From: Elizabethkingia sp. YR214
Lineage (GTDB): Bacteria > Bacteroidota > Bacteroidia > Flavobacteriales > Weeksellaceae
NCBI RefSeq assembly: GCF_003058195.1
Contig: NZ_QBUH01000010.1
Location: 62,001 to 126,000, forward strand
Direction of reading: 5' to 3'
DNA length: 64,000 nt
The translations under genes and the position numbers were made by a program. Below are positions 17,835-27,665 of the stretch, one piece after another. The notes below the pieces were generated by a model. The model searched no databases. It was given only the letters and a program-made list of their open reading frames with translations, and was not told the DNA's origin. Position 1 is the first letter of the stretch. Every line of letters begins with the position of its first letter.

Positions 17835-18944
17835 ATGAAAATAGGAATTTTAGGAGGCGGACAGCTTGGAAGAATGTTGATCCAAAGTGCTCTGAAATAC
17901 GATGACGAATTTTATACACTAGATCCGGCAGCCGATGCACCATGCCATAATATATCCTACTTTACGCAAGGGAACTTCAATGATTATCAGACAGTCCTGG
18001 ATTTTGGAAAAGATAAAGATGTTGTAACTATTGAAATTGAACATGTAAATGCAGATGCACTGGAAACATTAGAAAACCAAGGTGTAAAAGTTGTTCCTAA
18101 CTCAAGAATTATTAAAATCATTCAGCAAAAAATTCTTCAGAAAGAATTTTACAAAGAAAATAACATTCCAAGCCCGGATTTTCAGACCGTACAAAGTAAA
18201 TCAGAAATAAGCTTTCCTCTTCCTTTTGTACAAAAAATGAATACAGGTGGCTATGATGGAAAAGGAGTACAGGTAATCCGTACAGAAGAAGATCTTCAAA
18301 AGTTGTGGGATGCTCCGTCTGTATTGGAAAGTCTGGTAGATATAGATAAAGAGCTGGCAGTAATTGTTGCCATAAATGAAGATGGTGAAACCAAAACTTT
18401 TCCGGTAACCGAAATGGTGGCAGATCCTAAACTTAATTTATTAGATTTCAATATCTGTCCGACGATACTAAGTGAAGATATACAAAATCAGATTTCAGCA
18501 ATTACAGACAAATTTCTGCAGACAGTTAATTCTCCGGGTTTATTTGCTATCGAATTATTTTTGGATAAAGAAGGTAAAGTTTGGGTAAATGAAACTGCTC
18601 CAAGGTTGCACAATTCCGGACACCAGAGTCAGGAAGGAAATGCTAATTCCCAGTTCGAACAAATGTACAGAGTTGTAAAGAACCTGCCATTAGCAGATAC
18701 AGATGCTGTTGCCTTTAGCGGAATGCTGAATTTGGTAGGAGCAGAAGGCTTTTCCGGAAAGGTAGTATATGCAGGGTTGGACGAAGTGCTGAGATTACCT
18801 AAAACATATATCCATTTGTATGGTAAAACTGAAACCAAACCGGGTAGAAAAATGGGACATATTAACGTATTAGCGAAATCCCGTGAAGAGCTGATGGAGA
18901 AGCTGGTGAAAATAAAAGAAATGGTGCAGGTAATTGCAGAATAA
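17835..18944 (+). CDS. purK: 5-(carboxyamino)imidazole ribonucleotide synthase
   Basis: An ATP-grasp enzyme that adds bicarbonate to AIR, giving N5-CAIR in purine synthesis. 369 residues. The N-terminal GILGGGQLGRML is at 3-14, the ATP-grasp loop NTGGYDGKGVQ near 137, and the metal/ADP segment NETAPRLHNSGH near 255. Its partner purE lies 2.1 kb downstream at 21054 and is not in the same operon. rluF starts 17 bp after it. Confidence 0.96.
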   Translation: MKIGILGGGQLGRMLIQSALKYDDEFYTLDPAADAPCHNISYFTQGNFNDYQTVLDFGKDKDVVTIEIEHVNADALETLENQGVKVVPNSRIIKIIQQKILQKEFYKENNIPSPDFQTVQSKSEISFPLPFVQKMNTGGYDGKGVQVIRTEEDLQKLWDAPSVLESLVDIDKELAVIVAINEDGETKTFPVTEMVADPKLNLLDFNICPTILSEDIQNQISAITDKFLQTVNSPGLFAIELFLDKEGKVWVNETAPRLHNSGHQSQEGNANSQFEQMYRVVKNLPLADTDAVAFSGMLNLVGAEGFSGKVVYAGLDEVLRLPKTYIHLYGKTETKPGRKMGHINVLAKSREELMEKLVKIKEMVQVIAE

Positions 18945-18961
18945 TACAGAAAACTAAAGAT

Positions 18962-19684
18962 TTGGAAAAAACACGTATCAATAAATACCTGTCAGAAGTA
19001 GGCTATTGTTCCAGAAGAGCAGCAGACAAACTACTGGAAGAAGGCAGAATTACGATAAACGGAAAGCTTCCGGAAATGGGGACTAAAGTTTCGGATGAGG
19101 ACGAAATTTTTGTGGATGGAGTTTCTATTCGCAAAACGGATGAGGAGCATGTTTATATAGCTTTCAATAAGCCTGTGGGTATTGTTTGTACAACCGATAC
19201 TAAGCGTGAGAAGAATAATATTATTGATTATATCAACCATCCTAAACGTATTTTTCCGATTGGACGACTGGATAAGCCGAGTGAAGGATTAATCTTACTG
19301 ACATCGGATGGTGATATTGTTAATAAAATCCTGAGATCGAGAAATAATCACGGTAAAGAATATCTCGTAAGAGTAAACCAGCCAATAACATCTAAGTTTC
19401 TGGATAAAATGAGAAATGGAGTGCCTATTCTGGATACGGTTACTAAGAAATGTGAGGTAGAGCAGATTGATAATTTTACGTTTAGAATTGTTCTTACACA
19501 GGGGCTTAACCGTCAGATTAGGAGAATGTGCGAGTTTCTAGGGTATGAAGTTAAAAAGCTGAAACGTATCCGTATTATGAATATCAGACTGGATCTACCG
19601 ATTGGTAAATGGAGGGATTTAAGCATACAGGAATTAGCAGCACTCAATAACCTGCTGGAAGATTCCCAAAAAACAATAGATTAA
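18962..19684 (+). CDS. rluF: 23S rRNA pseudouridine synthase RluF-like
   Basis: 240 residues, started at a TTG (18962) because the S4 RNA-binding domain begins at once (TRINKYLSEVGYCSRRAADK, residues 3-22). The catalytic Asp is in the family II motif GRLDKPSEGL (~101). The C-terminal NRQIRRMCEFLGYEVKKLKR is diagnostic of the RluB/E/F group; the RINKYLSE start and overall length favour RluF, which modifies U2604 in 23S rRNA. It lies 17 bp behind purK and is followed by a strong terminator. Confidence 0.88.
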   Translation: MEKTRINKYLSEVGYCSRRAADKLLEEGRITINGKLPEMGTKVSDEDEIFVDGVSIRKTDEEHVYIAFNKPVGIVCTTDTKREKNNIIDYINHPKRIFPIGRLDKPSEGLILLTSDGDIVNKILRSRNNHGKEYLVRVNQPITSKFLDKMRNGVPILDTVTKKCEVEQIDNFTFRIVLTQGLNRQIRRMCEFLGYEVKKLKRIRIMNIRLDLPIGKWRDLSIQELAALNNLLEDSQKTID

Positions 19685-19689
19685 TGATA

Positions 19690-19728
19690 AAAGAGCACTT
19701 GCGGAATTATGCCCAAGTGCTCTTTTTA
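19690..19728 (+). terminator. Rho-independent terminator after rluF
   Basis: AAGAGCACTTG pairs perfectly with CAAGTGCTCTT across a 12-nt loop and runs into TTTTTAT, 5 bp after the rluF stop. Confidence 0.88.
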
Positions 19729-19801
19729 TAAATATAGCGAAGCAATTTGTGTCCTAAAACCAAAAGAAATTAAATATAATTTGTGTATTGGTGTTAATAT
19801 G

Positions 19802-20701
19802 TTATGCCAATCTGCGTTCAGATTTTGGTTTATAGTTCGTAATGAATACACCACAGATAATCAAACATGCTGCTATAATAAACTTTGCAGAAATTTCTTC
19901 GTCCAAAAGCAGCCAACCCAGGAATATAGCAATAATTGTATTGATATAGGCCAGTATGGAAACCTGTATTGGGGTAATTTTTGTAAGTGCATAATGAAAA
20001 GCAAAAAAAGCAGTTACAGAGCCAAAAACAGCAAGATAAACCATAGCCGATATGCTTTTTAGTGTCCAGTTTCCAAAATTGTAATCGTCTGAAAATATGA
20101 AAGCCAGTATAATTTGTACAATTCCTGCAAAGGCGAATTGATAAAACAAATTCAGAGAAATATTACCACTCTGTATATTCATTTTTTTAGTGAAAATAGT
20201 CCCTGAAGCCCATCCGGAAATAGCACAAAACATCAGGATAATGCCATTCCTGTAGCTTGGATTAGCCAGATCTTTTAATCCGTCCCAGAAAATGAAGATA
20301 ATTCCGCAAAAGCAAATCAGGATTCCTGTCATTGCCCGGAAACTGAATTTTTGCAATCCTACAGCAAGACTTCCCAGAAAAACAAGAATAGGAGCACAGG
20401 CACTAATCAGAGAAGCAAGACTACTCGTTACATTCTCTTCTGCAACTGTAGTTAGTCCATTAGCACCTATCAGCATAAGGGTTGAGAAAACAATTTGGTA
20501 TTTTAAATTTTTCCAGCCAATCCATTTCAGTTCCTTACGGAACATAAGGATAGTTCCCATTATAATTGCTGCCAAAAGCTGACGTATACCTGCCACAAAC
20601 CATCCGGGAATGCTTTCCACAGCAACGCGTATTCCCATAAAAGTAGTTCCCCAGACGATAGCCACCGTCAGAATAGCAAATAGTAATTTATAGTCTCTCA
20701 A
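19802..20701 (-). CDS. EamA-family (DMT superfamily) transporter
   Basis: A 299-residue inner-membrane protein with ten predicted helices in two EamA repeats. The first begins at residue 7 with FAILTVAIVWGTTFMGIRVA and the second near 150 with GIILMFCAISGWASGTIFTK. The usual length is ~300. The family exports amino acids, nucleobases or other metabolites; the substrate cannot be inferred. It faces rluF tail to tail and is divergent from the small gene at 20794. Confidence 0.9.
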   Translation of the reverse strand: MRDYKLLFAILTVAIVWGTTFMGIRVAVESIPGWFVAGIRQLLAAIIMGTILMFRKELKWIGWKNLKYQIVFSTLMLIGANGLTTVAEENVTSSLASLISACAPILVFLGSLAVGLQKFSFRAMTGILICFCGIIFIFWDGLKDLANPSYRNGIILMFCAISGWASGTIFTKKMNIQSGNISLNLFYQFAFAGIVQIILAFIFSDDYNFGNWTLKSISAMVYLAVFGSVTAFFAFHYALTKITPIQVSILAYINTIIAIFLGWLLLDEEISAKFIIAACLIICGVFITNYKPKSERRLA

Positions 20702-20793
20702 AATGGATTGGAATAAAGTATTGCAAAGATATTATTAGTTTTTATATTTTAGCCTGTAGCAAGGAAATACAAATGCTGAAAAAATAATTTTAT

Positions 20794-21006
20794 ATGTGGA
20801 ATCCTTTCCGGAAAAAAATAAAACAGAATAGGTGCAATTTTAATTTTCCCTATATACAGAAAGCTTTGGCAGAAAAAGATATTGAGTTGATGAATATGAA
20901 TACTCTTGGCGATTCCTATGGCTTCTTTATTGTTAAAAAAGAAAATGTGGCACCTCTGCTCTATCTTTCCACTAAAATGGCTTTAGGAATAGAACAATTA
21001 CGATAG
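20794..21006 (+). CDS. Small conserved-looking hypothetical protein upstream of purE
   Basis: 70 residues, basic N-terminus (MWNPFRKKIKQNRC), then a compact alpha/beta-looking region (NFPYIQKALAEKDIELMNMN, then SYGFFIVKKENVAPLLYLST). No signal peptide. I do not recognise a family. Support for being real: a complete frame in the intergenic space with flavobacterial codon use and same-strand spacing of 47 bp to purE. A -7 box for purE lies between, so it may be separately expressed. Confidence 0.55.
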   Translation: MWNPFRKKIKQNRCNFNFPYIQKALAEKDIELMNMNTLGDSYGFFIVKKENVAPLLYLSTKMALGIEQLR

Positions 21007-21025
21007 GCTTTCCTTTCAATTTCAT

Positions 21026-21033
21026 TATCTTTG
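21026..21033 (+). promoter_or_regulatory. Putative -7 element of the purE promoter
   Basis: TATCTTTG fits TAnnTTTG exactly and lies 20 bp before the purE ATG. No convincing TTG is at the expected upstream distance. Confidence 0.4.
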
Positions 21034-21053
21034 ACCATCTAAAAAAAGTAAAC

Positions 21054-21557
21054 ATGATCGGAATTATTATGGGAAGTCAGAGCGACTTACCAATTATGGA
21101 ACAGGCAGCCAATTTCCTTAATGATTTAGGTATTCCGTATGAACTAACGGTTGTTTCTGCACACAGAACACCAGAACGTATGTTCGAATATGCTAAGTCT
21201 GCAAAACAGAGAGACCTGAAAGTAATTATTGCCGGAGCAGGAGGAGCAGCGCACCTTCCGGGAATGGTAGCAAGTTGTACAACCCTTCCGGTAATCGGAG
21301 TTCCAATTTTATCCAGTAATTCTATAGACGGATGGGATTCAGTATTGTCTATTCTGCAAATGCCGGGTGGTATTCCGGTAGCAACAGTTGCATTGAATGG
21401 AGCTTTAAATGCTGGTATCTTGGCCGCTAAAATAATAGGAAGTGCAGATGAGCAGGTTGCAGAAAAATTGCAGCAATATCAGGATACATTAAAAGATAAA
21501 GTTTTAGGAACTGTGGATGTAATTAAAGCACAGCATCCTAACCACTACGATCTGTAA
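21054..21557 (+). CDS. purE: N5-carboxyaminoimidazole ribonucleotide mutase
   Basis: Converts N5-CAIR, the product of purK, to CAIR in purine synthesis. 167 residues, class I PurE length. Substrate-binding motifs GSQSDLPIME (7-16), SAHRTPERM (~42-50) and GAGGAAHLPGM (~70-80) are all intact. It works in the cytoplasm as an octamer in known examples. purK is 2.1 kb upstream on the same strand, separated by rluF and an opposing transporter gene, so the pair is unlinked transcriptionally. Confidence 0.97.
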   Translation: MIGIIMGSQSDLPIMEQAANFLNDLGIPYELTVVSAHRTPERMFEYAKSAKQRDLKVIIAGAGGAAHLPGMVASCTTLPVIGVPILSSNSIDGWDSVLSILQMPGGIPVATVALNGALNAGILAAKIIGSADEQVAEKLQQYQDTLKDKVLGTVDVIKAQHPNHYDL

Positions 21558-21641
21558 TTTTTTTGTCCTTTTTCAAAAAAAATAATTCAAATTGGACTTT
21601 TTAGCACGGTTCTTGTCTTTAAGGCCGGAAATATAAATTCT

Positions 21642-22010
21642 ATGAAAAAAATACTTGCAGTTAGTAAACTATTTGTGGTCGGATTAGGACTTTTTGTTCT
21701 TCAGCAGTGTAATGTACAAAAGACAGCTAAAGGAGACAATGCCGAAACATTTGTGGTGGCCTCAAAACAAGTTGACTGTACTGGTGTAGGAAAGCAAAAA
21801 TGCTATTTGGTAAAAGAAGGAGATGCTAAAATCTGGAGTTATATGTATCAGTCCGTTGAAGGGTTTACTTATGAGCCAGGATATGAATACGTATTGAAAG
21901 TGAAAAAAGAAAAAGTAGCTAATCCACCTGCGGATGCTTCTTCTATAAGATATATTCTGGAGAAAGTAGTTTCAAAAAAACAGAAAATATCAGAGGATTT
22001 ACCTCAATAA
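21642..22010 (+). CDS. DUF4377-domain lipoprotein
   Basis: 122 residues. The signal peptide ends in a lipobox-like VLQQC (Cys23). The DUF4377 core follows: VDCTGVGKQKCYLVKEGD, a Trp, then EGFTYEPGYEYVLKVKKEKV and the PPADASSIRY segment. This domain occurs in small cell-envelope proteins, sometimes beside META/HslJ domains, with no known activity. It stands alone between purE and mvaS. Confidence 0.85.
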   Translation: MKKILAVSKLFVVGLGLFVLQQCNVQKTAKGDNAETFVVASKQVDCTGVGKQKCYLVKEGDAKIWSYMYQSVEGFTYEPGYEYVLKVKKEKVANPPADASSIRYILEKVVSKKQKISEDLPQ

Positions 22011-22124
22011 ACAGAAAAACAACATCAATAATTATGGCGTACTGTGTAAAATAGTATGCCATATTTTTTTCTTTTTAAACTCAACTCCCTAACTTCGTAG
22101 GGTTTTTTACAAAAACTAATATTT

Positions 22125-23456
22125 ATGAGAGTTGGAGTTGAGGCGGCTTCTTATTATGTGCCGCATTTGTATTTGGAAATTAAAGATTTAGCAGAGAATA
22201 GAGGTATCGATCCATTAAAATTAGAAAAAGGACTCGGGCTTCATAAGATGGCTTTTCCGGATGTACATGAAGATGCTGCGACATTTGCTGCAGAAGCTTT
22301 GTTGAGGCTGATTAATGATTACAATATCAATCCGAAAGAAATATGCAGAGTATATCTGGGAACAGAAAGTGCTCTGGATGCTGCAAAACCTACGGCTACT
22401 CTTGCTGTACAAATGGTGGAACAGGCTTTAGAAGAAGAATATGGAAGCCGTAGTTTCAAAAACTGTGATGCCTTAGATATGACCTTTGCCTGTATTGGTG
22501 GGGTAGACGCTTTGCAAAATGCTATTGATTTTGTAAGAGTAAATCCTAATAAGAAAGCAGTTGTTATAGCATCAGACTATGCAAAATATGAATTGGCTTC
22601 AGGAGGTGAATATACACAAGGAGGTGGAGCTGTAGCTTTATTAGTCTCTTCCCAACCAGATTTGCTGGAGATAGAAAATCACTGGGGTGTAGGTATGGAA
22701 AGTGTTTTCGACTTTTTCAAGCCAAGAAGACATTATAAGAAAGAAGAACTGAATAATGCTCCGGAAAGTTTTCCTGATAAAATTGAAGTATTCTCCGATG
22801 AGCCTGTTTTCGACGGACAATATTCAAACGAATGTTTTAAAGACAGAATCCGTGAAGCTTACCAGCACTTTAAAGAAGAGAAAGGTGTTTCCGGAAATGC
22901 ATTTGCAGACTGGAGATTCCTGATATTCCATTTGCCTTACGCATTTCACGGTAAAAGAATTTTCAGTGAGATTTTTGCAATGGAAAACAATTTGCCCTAC
23001 GCAACAAATGACGATTTGAAGGCTGTTGCCGGGAGCGATGTTTATAAGGCACTTGTAAATGAAAAAATAGAAACATCCCAAAGGGCTTCCTCGGAAATAG
23101 GGAACATGTATACTGCTTCAGTATTTATGGCGTTACTTTCTGCACTGCAGGTTTCTTCTAATGATGGTGAAGATCTTAGCGGAAAGAAAGTAGGTTTCTT
23201 TGCTTACGGGAGTGGTTCCAAGTCAAAAGTTTTCGAAGCCACAATAGGCGCTAACTGGAAAAACATAGTTGAAAAGTGGAACCTGTTTGATCATCTTAAA
23301 GAGCGTCAGGCTATTGATTTCCCTACTTATGAAAAGCTTCACCGCAAACAGACTGAAAATTCTGTTGCAGCTGATAAAAAAGGATTTAAGCTGGATTATA
23401 CAGAAACTGAAAATCCGGTTCTGAAAGGAGCTCGATATTATGAATATAAAAAATAG
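22125..23456 (+). CDS. mvaS: Hydroxymethylglutaryl-CoA synthase
   Basis: Joins acetyl-CoA and acetoacetyl-CoA to HMG-CoA, the committed entry to the mevalonate pathway. 443 residues. The catalytic Cys is Cys123 in DMTFACIGGVDALQNAIDF; GGAVALLVSSQPDLLEIEN and the later GNMYTASVFMALLSAL (~325-340) are typical of the fold. The general acid Glu is probably in LGTESALDAAKP. mvaD lies 9 kb upstream; the two are not in one operon. A terminator follows. Confidence 0.95.
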   Translation: MRVGVEAASYYVPHLYLEIKDLAENRGIDPLKLEKGLGLHKMAFPDVHEDAATFAAEALLRLINDYNINPKEICRVYLGTESALDAAKPTATLAVQMVEQALEEEYGSRSFKNCDALDMTFACIGGVDALQNAIDFVRVNPNKKAVVIASDYAKYELASGGEYTQGGGAVALLVSSQPDLLEIENHWGVGMESVFDFFKPRRHYKKEELNNAPESFPDKIEVFSDEPVFDGQYSNECFKDRIREAYQHFKEEKGVSGNAFADWRFLIFHLPYAFHGKRIFSEIFAMENNLPYATNDDLKAVAGSDVYKALVNEKIETSQRASSEIGNMYTASVFMALLSALQVSSNDGEDLSGKKVGFFAYGSGSKSKVFEATIGANWKNIVEKWNLFDHLKERQAIDFPTYEKLHRKQTENSVAADKKGFKLDYTETENPVLKGARYYEYKK

Positions 23457-23462
23457 TTAAAG

Positions 23463-23488
23463 AAACCGCAGTATATCTGCGGTTTTTT
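23463..23488 (+). terminator. Rho-independent terminator after mvaS
   Basis: AAACCGCAG and CTGCGGTTT form a 9-bp stem around a 5-nt loop, followed by a T run, 7 bp downstream of the mvaS stop. Confidence 0.88.
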
Positions 23489-23565
23489 ATTTGTCTATAC
23501 TGCAAAGTATTTATCTATATTTGTTAGGATATAGAAATATTATAGTTAAATTTTATTACTTCTGA

Positions 23566-24768
23566 ATGAAATCAGCCCGCTATTACTCCTTAGATGTATT
23601 TCGTGGTGCCACGGTAGCACTAATGATTTTAGTAAATAATCCCGGAACTTGGTCTGCTATATATCCACCTTTAGAACATGCTAAATGGCATGGTTGTACT
23701 CCTACAGATCTGGTTTTTCCGTTTTTTCTTTTCGCAGTGGGAAATGCTATGACCTTTGTAATACCAAAGTTTCAGCAGCAGGATAGTTCTGTTTTCTGGA
23801 AGAAAGTAATTAAAAGAACATTATTAATCTTTGGTATAGGCCTGTTTCTTAACTGGTGCCCGTTTTTACAATGGGATCATGACAGCCTAAGCTTTATGAG
23901 CTGGAAAAGCTCTGAAGAAAGTGGAGTCCGTATTATGGGAGTTTTACAGAGAATTGCAATAGCCTATTTCTTTGCCTCGGTTATTGCCTATTATTTCAAA
24001 GAGAAAATGGTTTTATGGATTAGTGGTGCATTATTAATTATTTACTGGTTTCTCACATCATTATTGGGCGGAGCAGATCCATACAGTATAGAAGGTTTTA
24101 TTGGTGTACCAATAGATCATAGCATACTGGGAATAGCACATGAATATAAAGGAGAAGGAGTTCCTTTTGATCCTGAAGGTTTATTCAGTACTATTCCTGC
24201 AATTCCACAGGTTTTATTTGGTTATCTGATTGGTAATTATATTCAGAAGAAGGGAAATATTCAGTGGTTTGGAAAAACTCTGAAAGAAAATAGTATCTAC
24301 TCTATGCTGTCGGGGCTTTTTGTTCTGGGCATTATAGCAGTTTTTATTTCTTATGTATGGCAACTGGATTTCCCGTACAATAAGAAAATATGGAGCAGTT
24401 CCTATACTTTACTGACCACAGGGCTTGCTATAATAGTTCTGGGAATATTAATATGGTTTATAGAAATTCTTGAAATAAGAAATGGACTGATGAAGTTCTT
24501 TGATGTATTTGGAAAAAATCCTTTATTTATCTATGTTGTAAGTGGAGTAGTACCAAGGTTATTCAGTCTTATCAGAATTGAAAATGGTTTGGATGATAAA
24601 GGAAAAATCAAATATTTATCCCCATTGGGATGGTTTCACAAACATATATGTGATCCGATATCCTATTCACTAGAGTTTGGATCCTTTTTATATGCACTTA
24701 TTTTTCTTGGATTCTGCTGGTTATTGGCCTATTGGCTGGATAAAAGGAAAATCTACATTAAAGTATAA
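23566..24768 (+). CDS. HGSNAT-like (DUF5009/NagX-type) membrane acyltransferase
   Basis: A 400-residue inner-membrane protein with about ten helices. It opens with YSLDVFRGATVALMILVNNP, the hallmark of the heparan-alpha-glucosaminide N-acetyltransferase-like family, and has the HGCTPTDLVFPFFLFAVGNA segment whose His is the likely acetyl carrier. Bacterial members are thought to acetylate amino sugars across the membrane, often in glycan-use loci. The EndoF1, PL8 and heparinase-like genes in this window give a loose glycan context. It ends 4 bp from an opposing AraC gene. Confidence 0.85.
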   Translation: MKSARYYSLDVFRGATVALMILVNNPGTWSAIYPPLEHAKWHGCTPTDLVFPFFLFAVGNAMTFVIPKFQQQDSSVFWKKVIKRTLLIFGIGLFLNWCPFLQWDHDSLSFMSWKSSEESGVRIMGVLQRIAIAYFFASVIAYYFKEKMVLWISGALLIIYWFLTSLLGGADPYSIEGFIGVPIDHSILGIAHEYKGEGVPFDPEGLFSTIPAIPQVLFGYLIGNYIQKKGNIQWFGKTLKENSIYSMLSGLFVLGIIAVFISYVWQLDFPYNKKIWSSSYTLLTTGLAIIVLGILIWFIEILEIRNGLMKFFDVFGKNPLFIYVVSGVVPRLFSLIRIENGLDDKGKIKYLSPLGWFHKHICDPISYSLEFGSFLYALIFLGFCWLLAYWLDKRKIYIKV

Positions 24769-24772
24769 GATA

Positions 24773-25699
24773 TTAGTAAGCTCCTAATATTATAGAATCC
24801 TGAAATATTTTAGGAGTGATTCCCTCATGCTGCCGAAAAATTCGGGTAAAATAATTGGTGTCCGAAAAACCAGTCTGGAAAGCAACTTCTTTTATGCTTT
24901 CATGTCTGGCCAGAAGTTCTTTTGCTTTTTTTATGCGCTCCGCCAGAATAAATCTGTTAGGCGAAATTCCCAGCTCTTCTTTAAACATTTTGAAGAAATT
25001 AGATTTGCTTACATAGGCCATGTTTGCGATCTGATCTATTGTGAGCTTTTGGTGCAGATTCTTTTTTATAAATTCAATAGCAAATCCTATATGAGACTTA
25101 CTTTTCATAAGGCACTTTTCAACAAGATTTCTGCCTTGTGTCTGCATCAATCGGATCAATAACTCTTTCAATGCAAAATCAGCCATAACATCCTTCTGAG
25201 GATTATCATCCATAGCTATGCGGATAATATTATTGGTTGTAAGTGCTAAAGCAGGAGTATTAAACAAATAGAATTCATCCATAGAAATATTCCAATTAGA
25301 AGCCTCATCCACTTTTGGGGTTCGGAAATTAAGTTCATTCAGAGAGTTTTCCACAAAGTCAGGATTAAAGCTTAGTGTAATACATTGGGATGGAGTTTTA
25401 TCTGCCTCTGGAAAATCAATAATCATAGTTTCACCGGGAGCTACCAAAACACTTTCCCCGGGAAGGTATTCGAAATAATCCGTTTTTCCGTCCAGCTTCA
25501 TTCGTTTTTTTCCCTGAAGCATTCCGGTAAAAGTAAGATTTTCAAAGTTCAGCTTCACATCAGAAGCACTTCTGTGGGTCTCATAAATACTGAACTCACA
25601 GTTTTGCATACCAAATGTTGTCTTATTTTCTATAAAATTAGAAAGCTGATCTTCTTGTAAGAGTGTAAGCGTATTTACTAAAGACTTTGCATTTTTCAT
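24773..25699 (-). CDS. AraC-family regulator, probable activator of the aldehyde dehydrogenase
   Basis: 308 residues: an N-terminal ligand-sensing part (~1-190, with a cupin-like YLPGESVLVAPGET) and a C-terminal double helix-turn-helix (~205-300: TIDQIANMAYVSKSNFFKMF, then ESIKEVAFQTGFSDTNYFTR). It is divergent from the aldehyde dehydrogenase (25885) with a 185-bp shared upstream region. This is the usual layout for AraC-type control of an aldehyde dehydrogenase with DUF779. The ligand is unknown; an alcohol or aldehyde is a fair guess. Confidence 0.88.
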   Translation of the reverse strand: MKNAKSLVNTLTLLQEDQLSNFIENKTTFGMQNCEFSIYETHRSASDVKLNFENLTFTGMLQGKKRMKLDGKTDYFEYLPGESVLVAPGETMIIDFPEADKTPSQCITLSFNPDFVENSLNELNFRTPKVDEASNWNISMDEFYLFNTPALALTTNNIIRIAMDDNPQKDVMADFALKELLIRLMQTQGRNLVEKCLMKSKSHIGFAIEFIKKNLHQKLTIDQIANMAYVSKSNFFKMFKEELGISPNRFILAERIKKAKELLARHESIKEVAFQTGFSDTNYFTRIFRQHEGITPKIFQDSIILGAY

Positions 25700-25884
25700 G
25701 ACTTCTTTTTTTACTGTGACTTATAAAAGTATTAAATAAAAATCAAACAGATCCATAAAGCACTGTTAATGAAATGATAAAATTATCCGGTGAAGATTAT
25801 TTTGCTATAAAAATGGAATATTATGCTATGTGTTTGGTTTTAGAGTAGATAACTTCGGTTGAAGGAGATTTAAAAAAAATAATT

Positions 25885-27417
25885 ATGAGTACTACAGAAG
25901 CTGTGCTTGCAGAAGACAAAGCACTAAAAAGACCTGAATTCAAGGCAAAATATGATAATTATATCGGTGGAAAATTTACGGCCCCTGTATTAGGTGGTTA
26001 TTTCGATGTGGTTTCACCAATAGATGGAAAAGTTTTTACTAAAGTAGCACACTCTACTAAAGAAGATACTGCGCTGGCAGTTGATACAGCTTATGAAGCT
26101 TTTAAATCGTGGAAAAATACATCTGCAACAGAACGCAGCATTATGCTGAACAAAATTGCGGATCGCATAGAACAGAATCTGGATTATATTGCTGCTGTGG
26201 AAACAGTAGATAATGGAAAAGCTGTTCGGGAAACACTGGCTGCTGATATTCCGTTGGCAATAGATCATTTTAGATATTTTGCAAGTGTTATAAGAGCGGA
26301 AGAAGGTTCTCATAACGAACTAGATAAAGATACTGTTTCATTAATAGTGAATGAACCTTTAGGAGTTATCGCTCAGATTATTCCTTGGAATTTCCCGATT
26401 CTTATGGCGGTATGGAAACTGGCTCCGGCATTGGCTGCAGGAAACTGTGTAGTTCTGAAACCTGCAGAAAGTACACCTGTATCTATTATGGTTTTAATGG
26501 AGCTAATAGGAGATCTTATTCCTGCCGGAGTGGTCAATATTGTCAATGGTTTTGGTGCAGAACTAGGCCGTGTACTGGTTACGAATCCTAAAGTTTCTAA
26601 AGCAGCATTTACAGGATCTACAACAACAGGACGTATGGTAATGCAATATGCTACGGAAAACATTATTCCTGTAACATTGGAATTAGGAGGTAAGTCGCCA
26701 AATATATTCTTCAATTCAGTAATGGATGCTGATGATGAGTTCCTGGATAAAGCAATTGAAGGAGCAGTTCTGTTTGCTCTTAATCAGGGTGAGATTTGTA
26801 CTTGCCCATCTAGATTATTGGTACAGGAGGATATCTATGATGAGTTTATAGAAAGAGTAATAGACCGTGTGAATAAGATTAAAGTTGGAAATCCATTAGA
26901 TCCAACGGTAATGATGGGTGCACAAGCTTCCCAGATTCAGAAGGATAAAATATTGTCTTATATCAACCTTGGAAAAGAGGAAGGAGCGGAGGTTTTAACA
27001 GGGGGAGATGTGAATAATGTGGGAGAAGGACTGGAAGATGGTTTCTATATCCAGCCGACATTGTTCCGGGGAAATAATAAAATGAGAATTTTCCAGGAGG
27101 AGATTTTTGGACCAGTACTGGCTGTTACAACTTTTAAAGACGAAGAAGAAGCTATTGCTATTGCAAACGATACCATCTATGGACTAGGTGCCGGTGTGTG
27201 GACAAGGGATGCACATCAGTTGTACCGTATTCCGAGAGCTGTTGAGGCTGGTAGGGTATGGGTGAATCAGTATCATTCTTATCCAGCAGGAGCACCATTT
27301 GGAGGCTACAAACAATCCGGAATTGGAAGAGAAAATCATAAGATGATGCTCGATCATTACCGTCAGACCAAAAATATGTTGATATCCTATAATAAAAACA
27401 AATTAGGCTTTTTTTAA
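25885..27417 (+). CDS. NAD(P)-dependent aldehyde dehydrogenase (acetaldehyde-type)
   Basis: 510 residues, an ExaC/AldB-type enzyme oxidising acetaldehyde or similar aldehydes to acids. Cofactor strand [20 protein letters not shown], general base Glu in [12 protein letters not shown] (~267), and catalytic Cys in [14 protein letters not shown] (~301-303; the CTC pair is usual for this group). All are intact. The DUF779 gene that commonly travels with this enzyme is 248 bp downstream, and an AraC regulator is divergent upstream. Confidence 0.95.
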   Translation: MSTTEAVLAEDKALKRPEFKAKYDNYIGGKFTAPVLGGYFDVVSPIDGKVFTKVAHSTKEDTALAVDTAYEAFKSWKNTSATERSIMLNKIADRIEQNLDYIAAVETVDNGKAVRETLAADIPLAIDHFRYFASVIRAEEGSHNELDKDTVSLIVNEPLGVIAQIIPWNFPILMAVWKLAPALAAGNCVVLKPAESTPVSIMVLMELIGDLIPAGVVNIVNGFGAELGRVLVTNPKVSKAAFTGSTTTGRMVMQYATENIIPVTLELGGKSPNIFFNSVMDADDEFLDKAIEGAVLFALNQGEICTCPSRLLVQEDIYDEFIERVIDRVNKIKVGNPLDPTVMMGAQASQIQKDKILSYINLGKEEGAEVLTGGDVNNVGEGLEDGFYIQPTLFRGNNKMRIFQEEIFGPVLAVTTFKDEEEAIAIANDTIYGLGAGVWTRDAHQLYRIPRAVEAGRVWVNQYHSYPAGAPFGGYKQSGIGRENHKMMLDHYRQTKNMLISYNKNKLGFF

Positions 27418-27430
27418 ATAGTGTGTTTGA

Positions 27431-27477
27431 GCAACTAAACCTGAAGGATGATATAACGATTCTGAAAGGTTTAGTTG
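27431..27477. terminator. Hairpin after the aldehyde dehydrogenase
   Basis: CAACTAAACCT pairs with AGGTTTAGTTG around a ~23-nt loop, 15 bp past the stop. There is no clean T run, so it may be an RNA-stabilising hairpin or attenuator between the two genes rather than a full terminator. The remainder of the gap to 27666 shows nothing else clear. Confidence 0.5.
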
Positions 27478-27665
27478 TTAATTATCCATCAGTATAATCC
27501 GGGTATGGTATAAGAAAAGAATAATGCATATCATTATTTTTTAATCGCCTGTTTCTGGTAACATAATGGTGCGATAGCTTATAGCATCTTAAACTCGCTT
27601 TTTGGAAACAAAGAAAGATCATTGATGTTTATGCATATCAAATTCAAGCTAAAATAAAAGTAAAT

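Noticed and set aside
19709-20062. Rightward 117-residue frame in the EamA gene tail
   Set aside because: Mostly antisense to the EamA transporter, and the composition (Cys/Asn/Lys-rich) is not protein-like.
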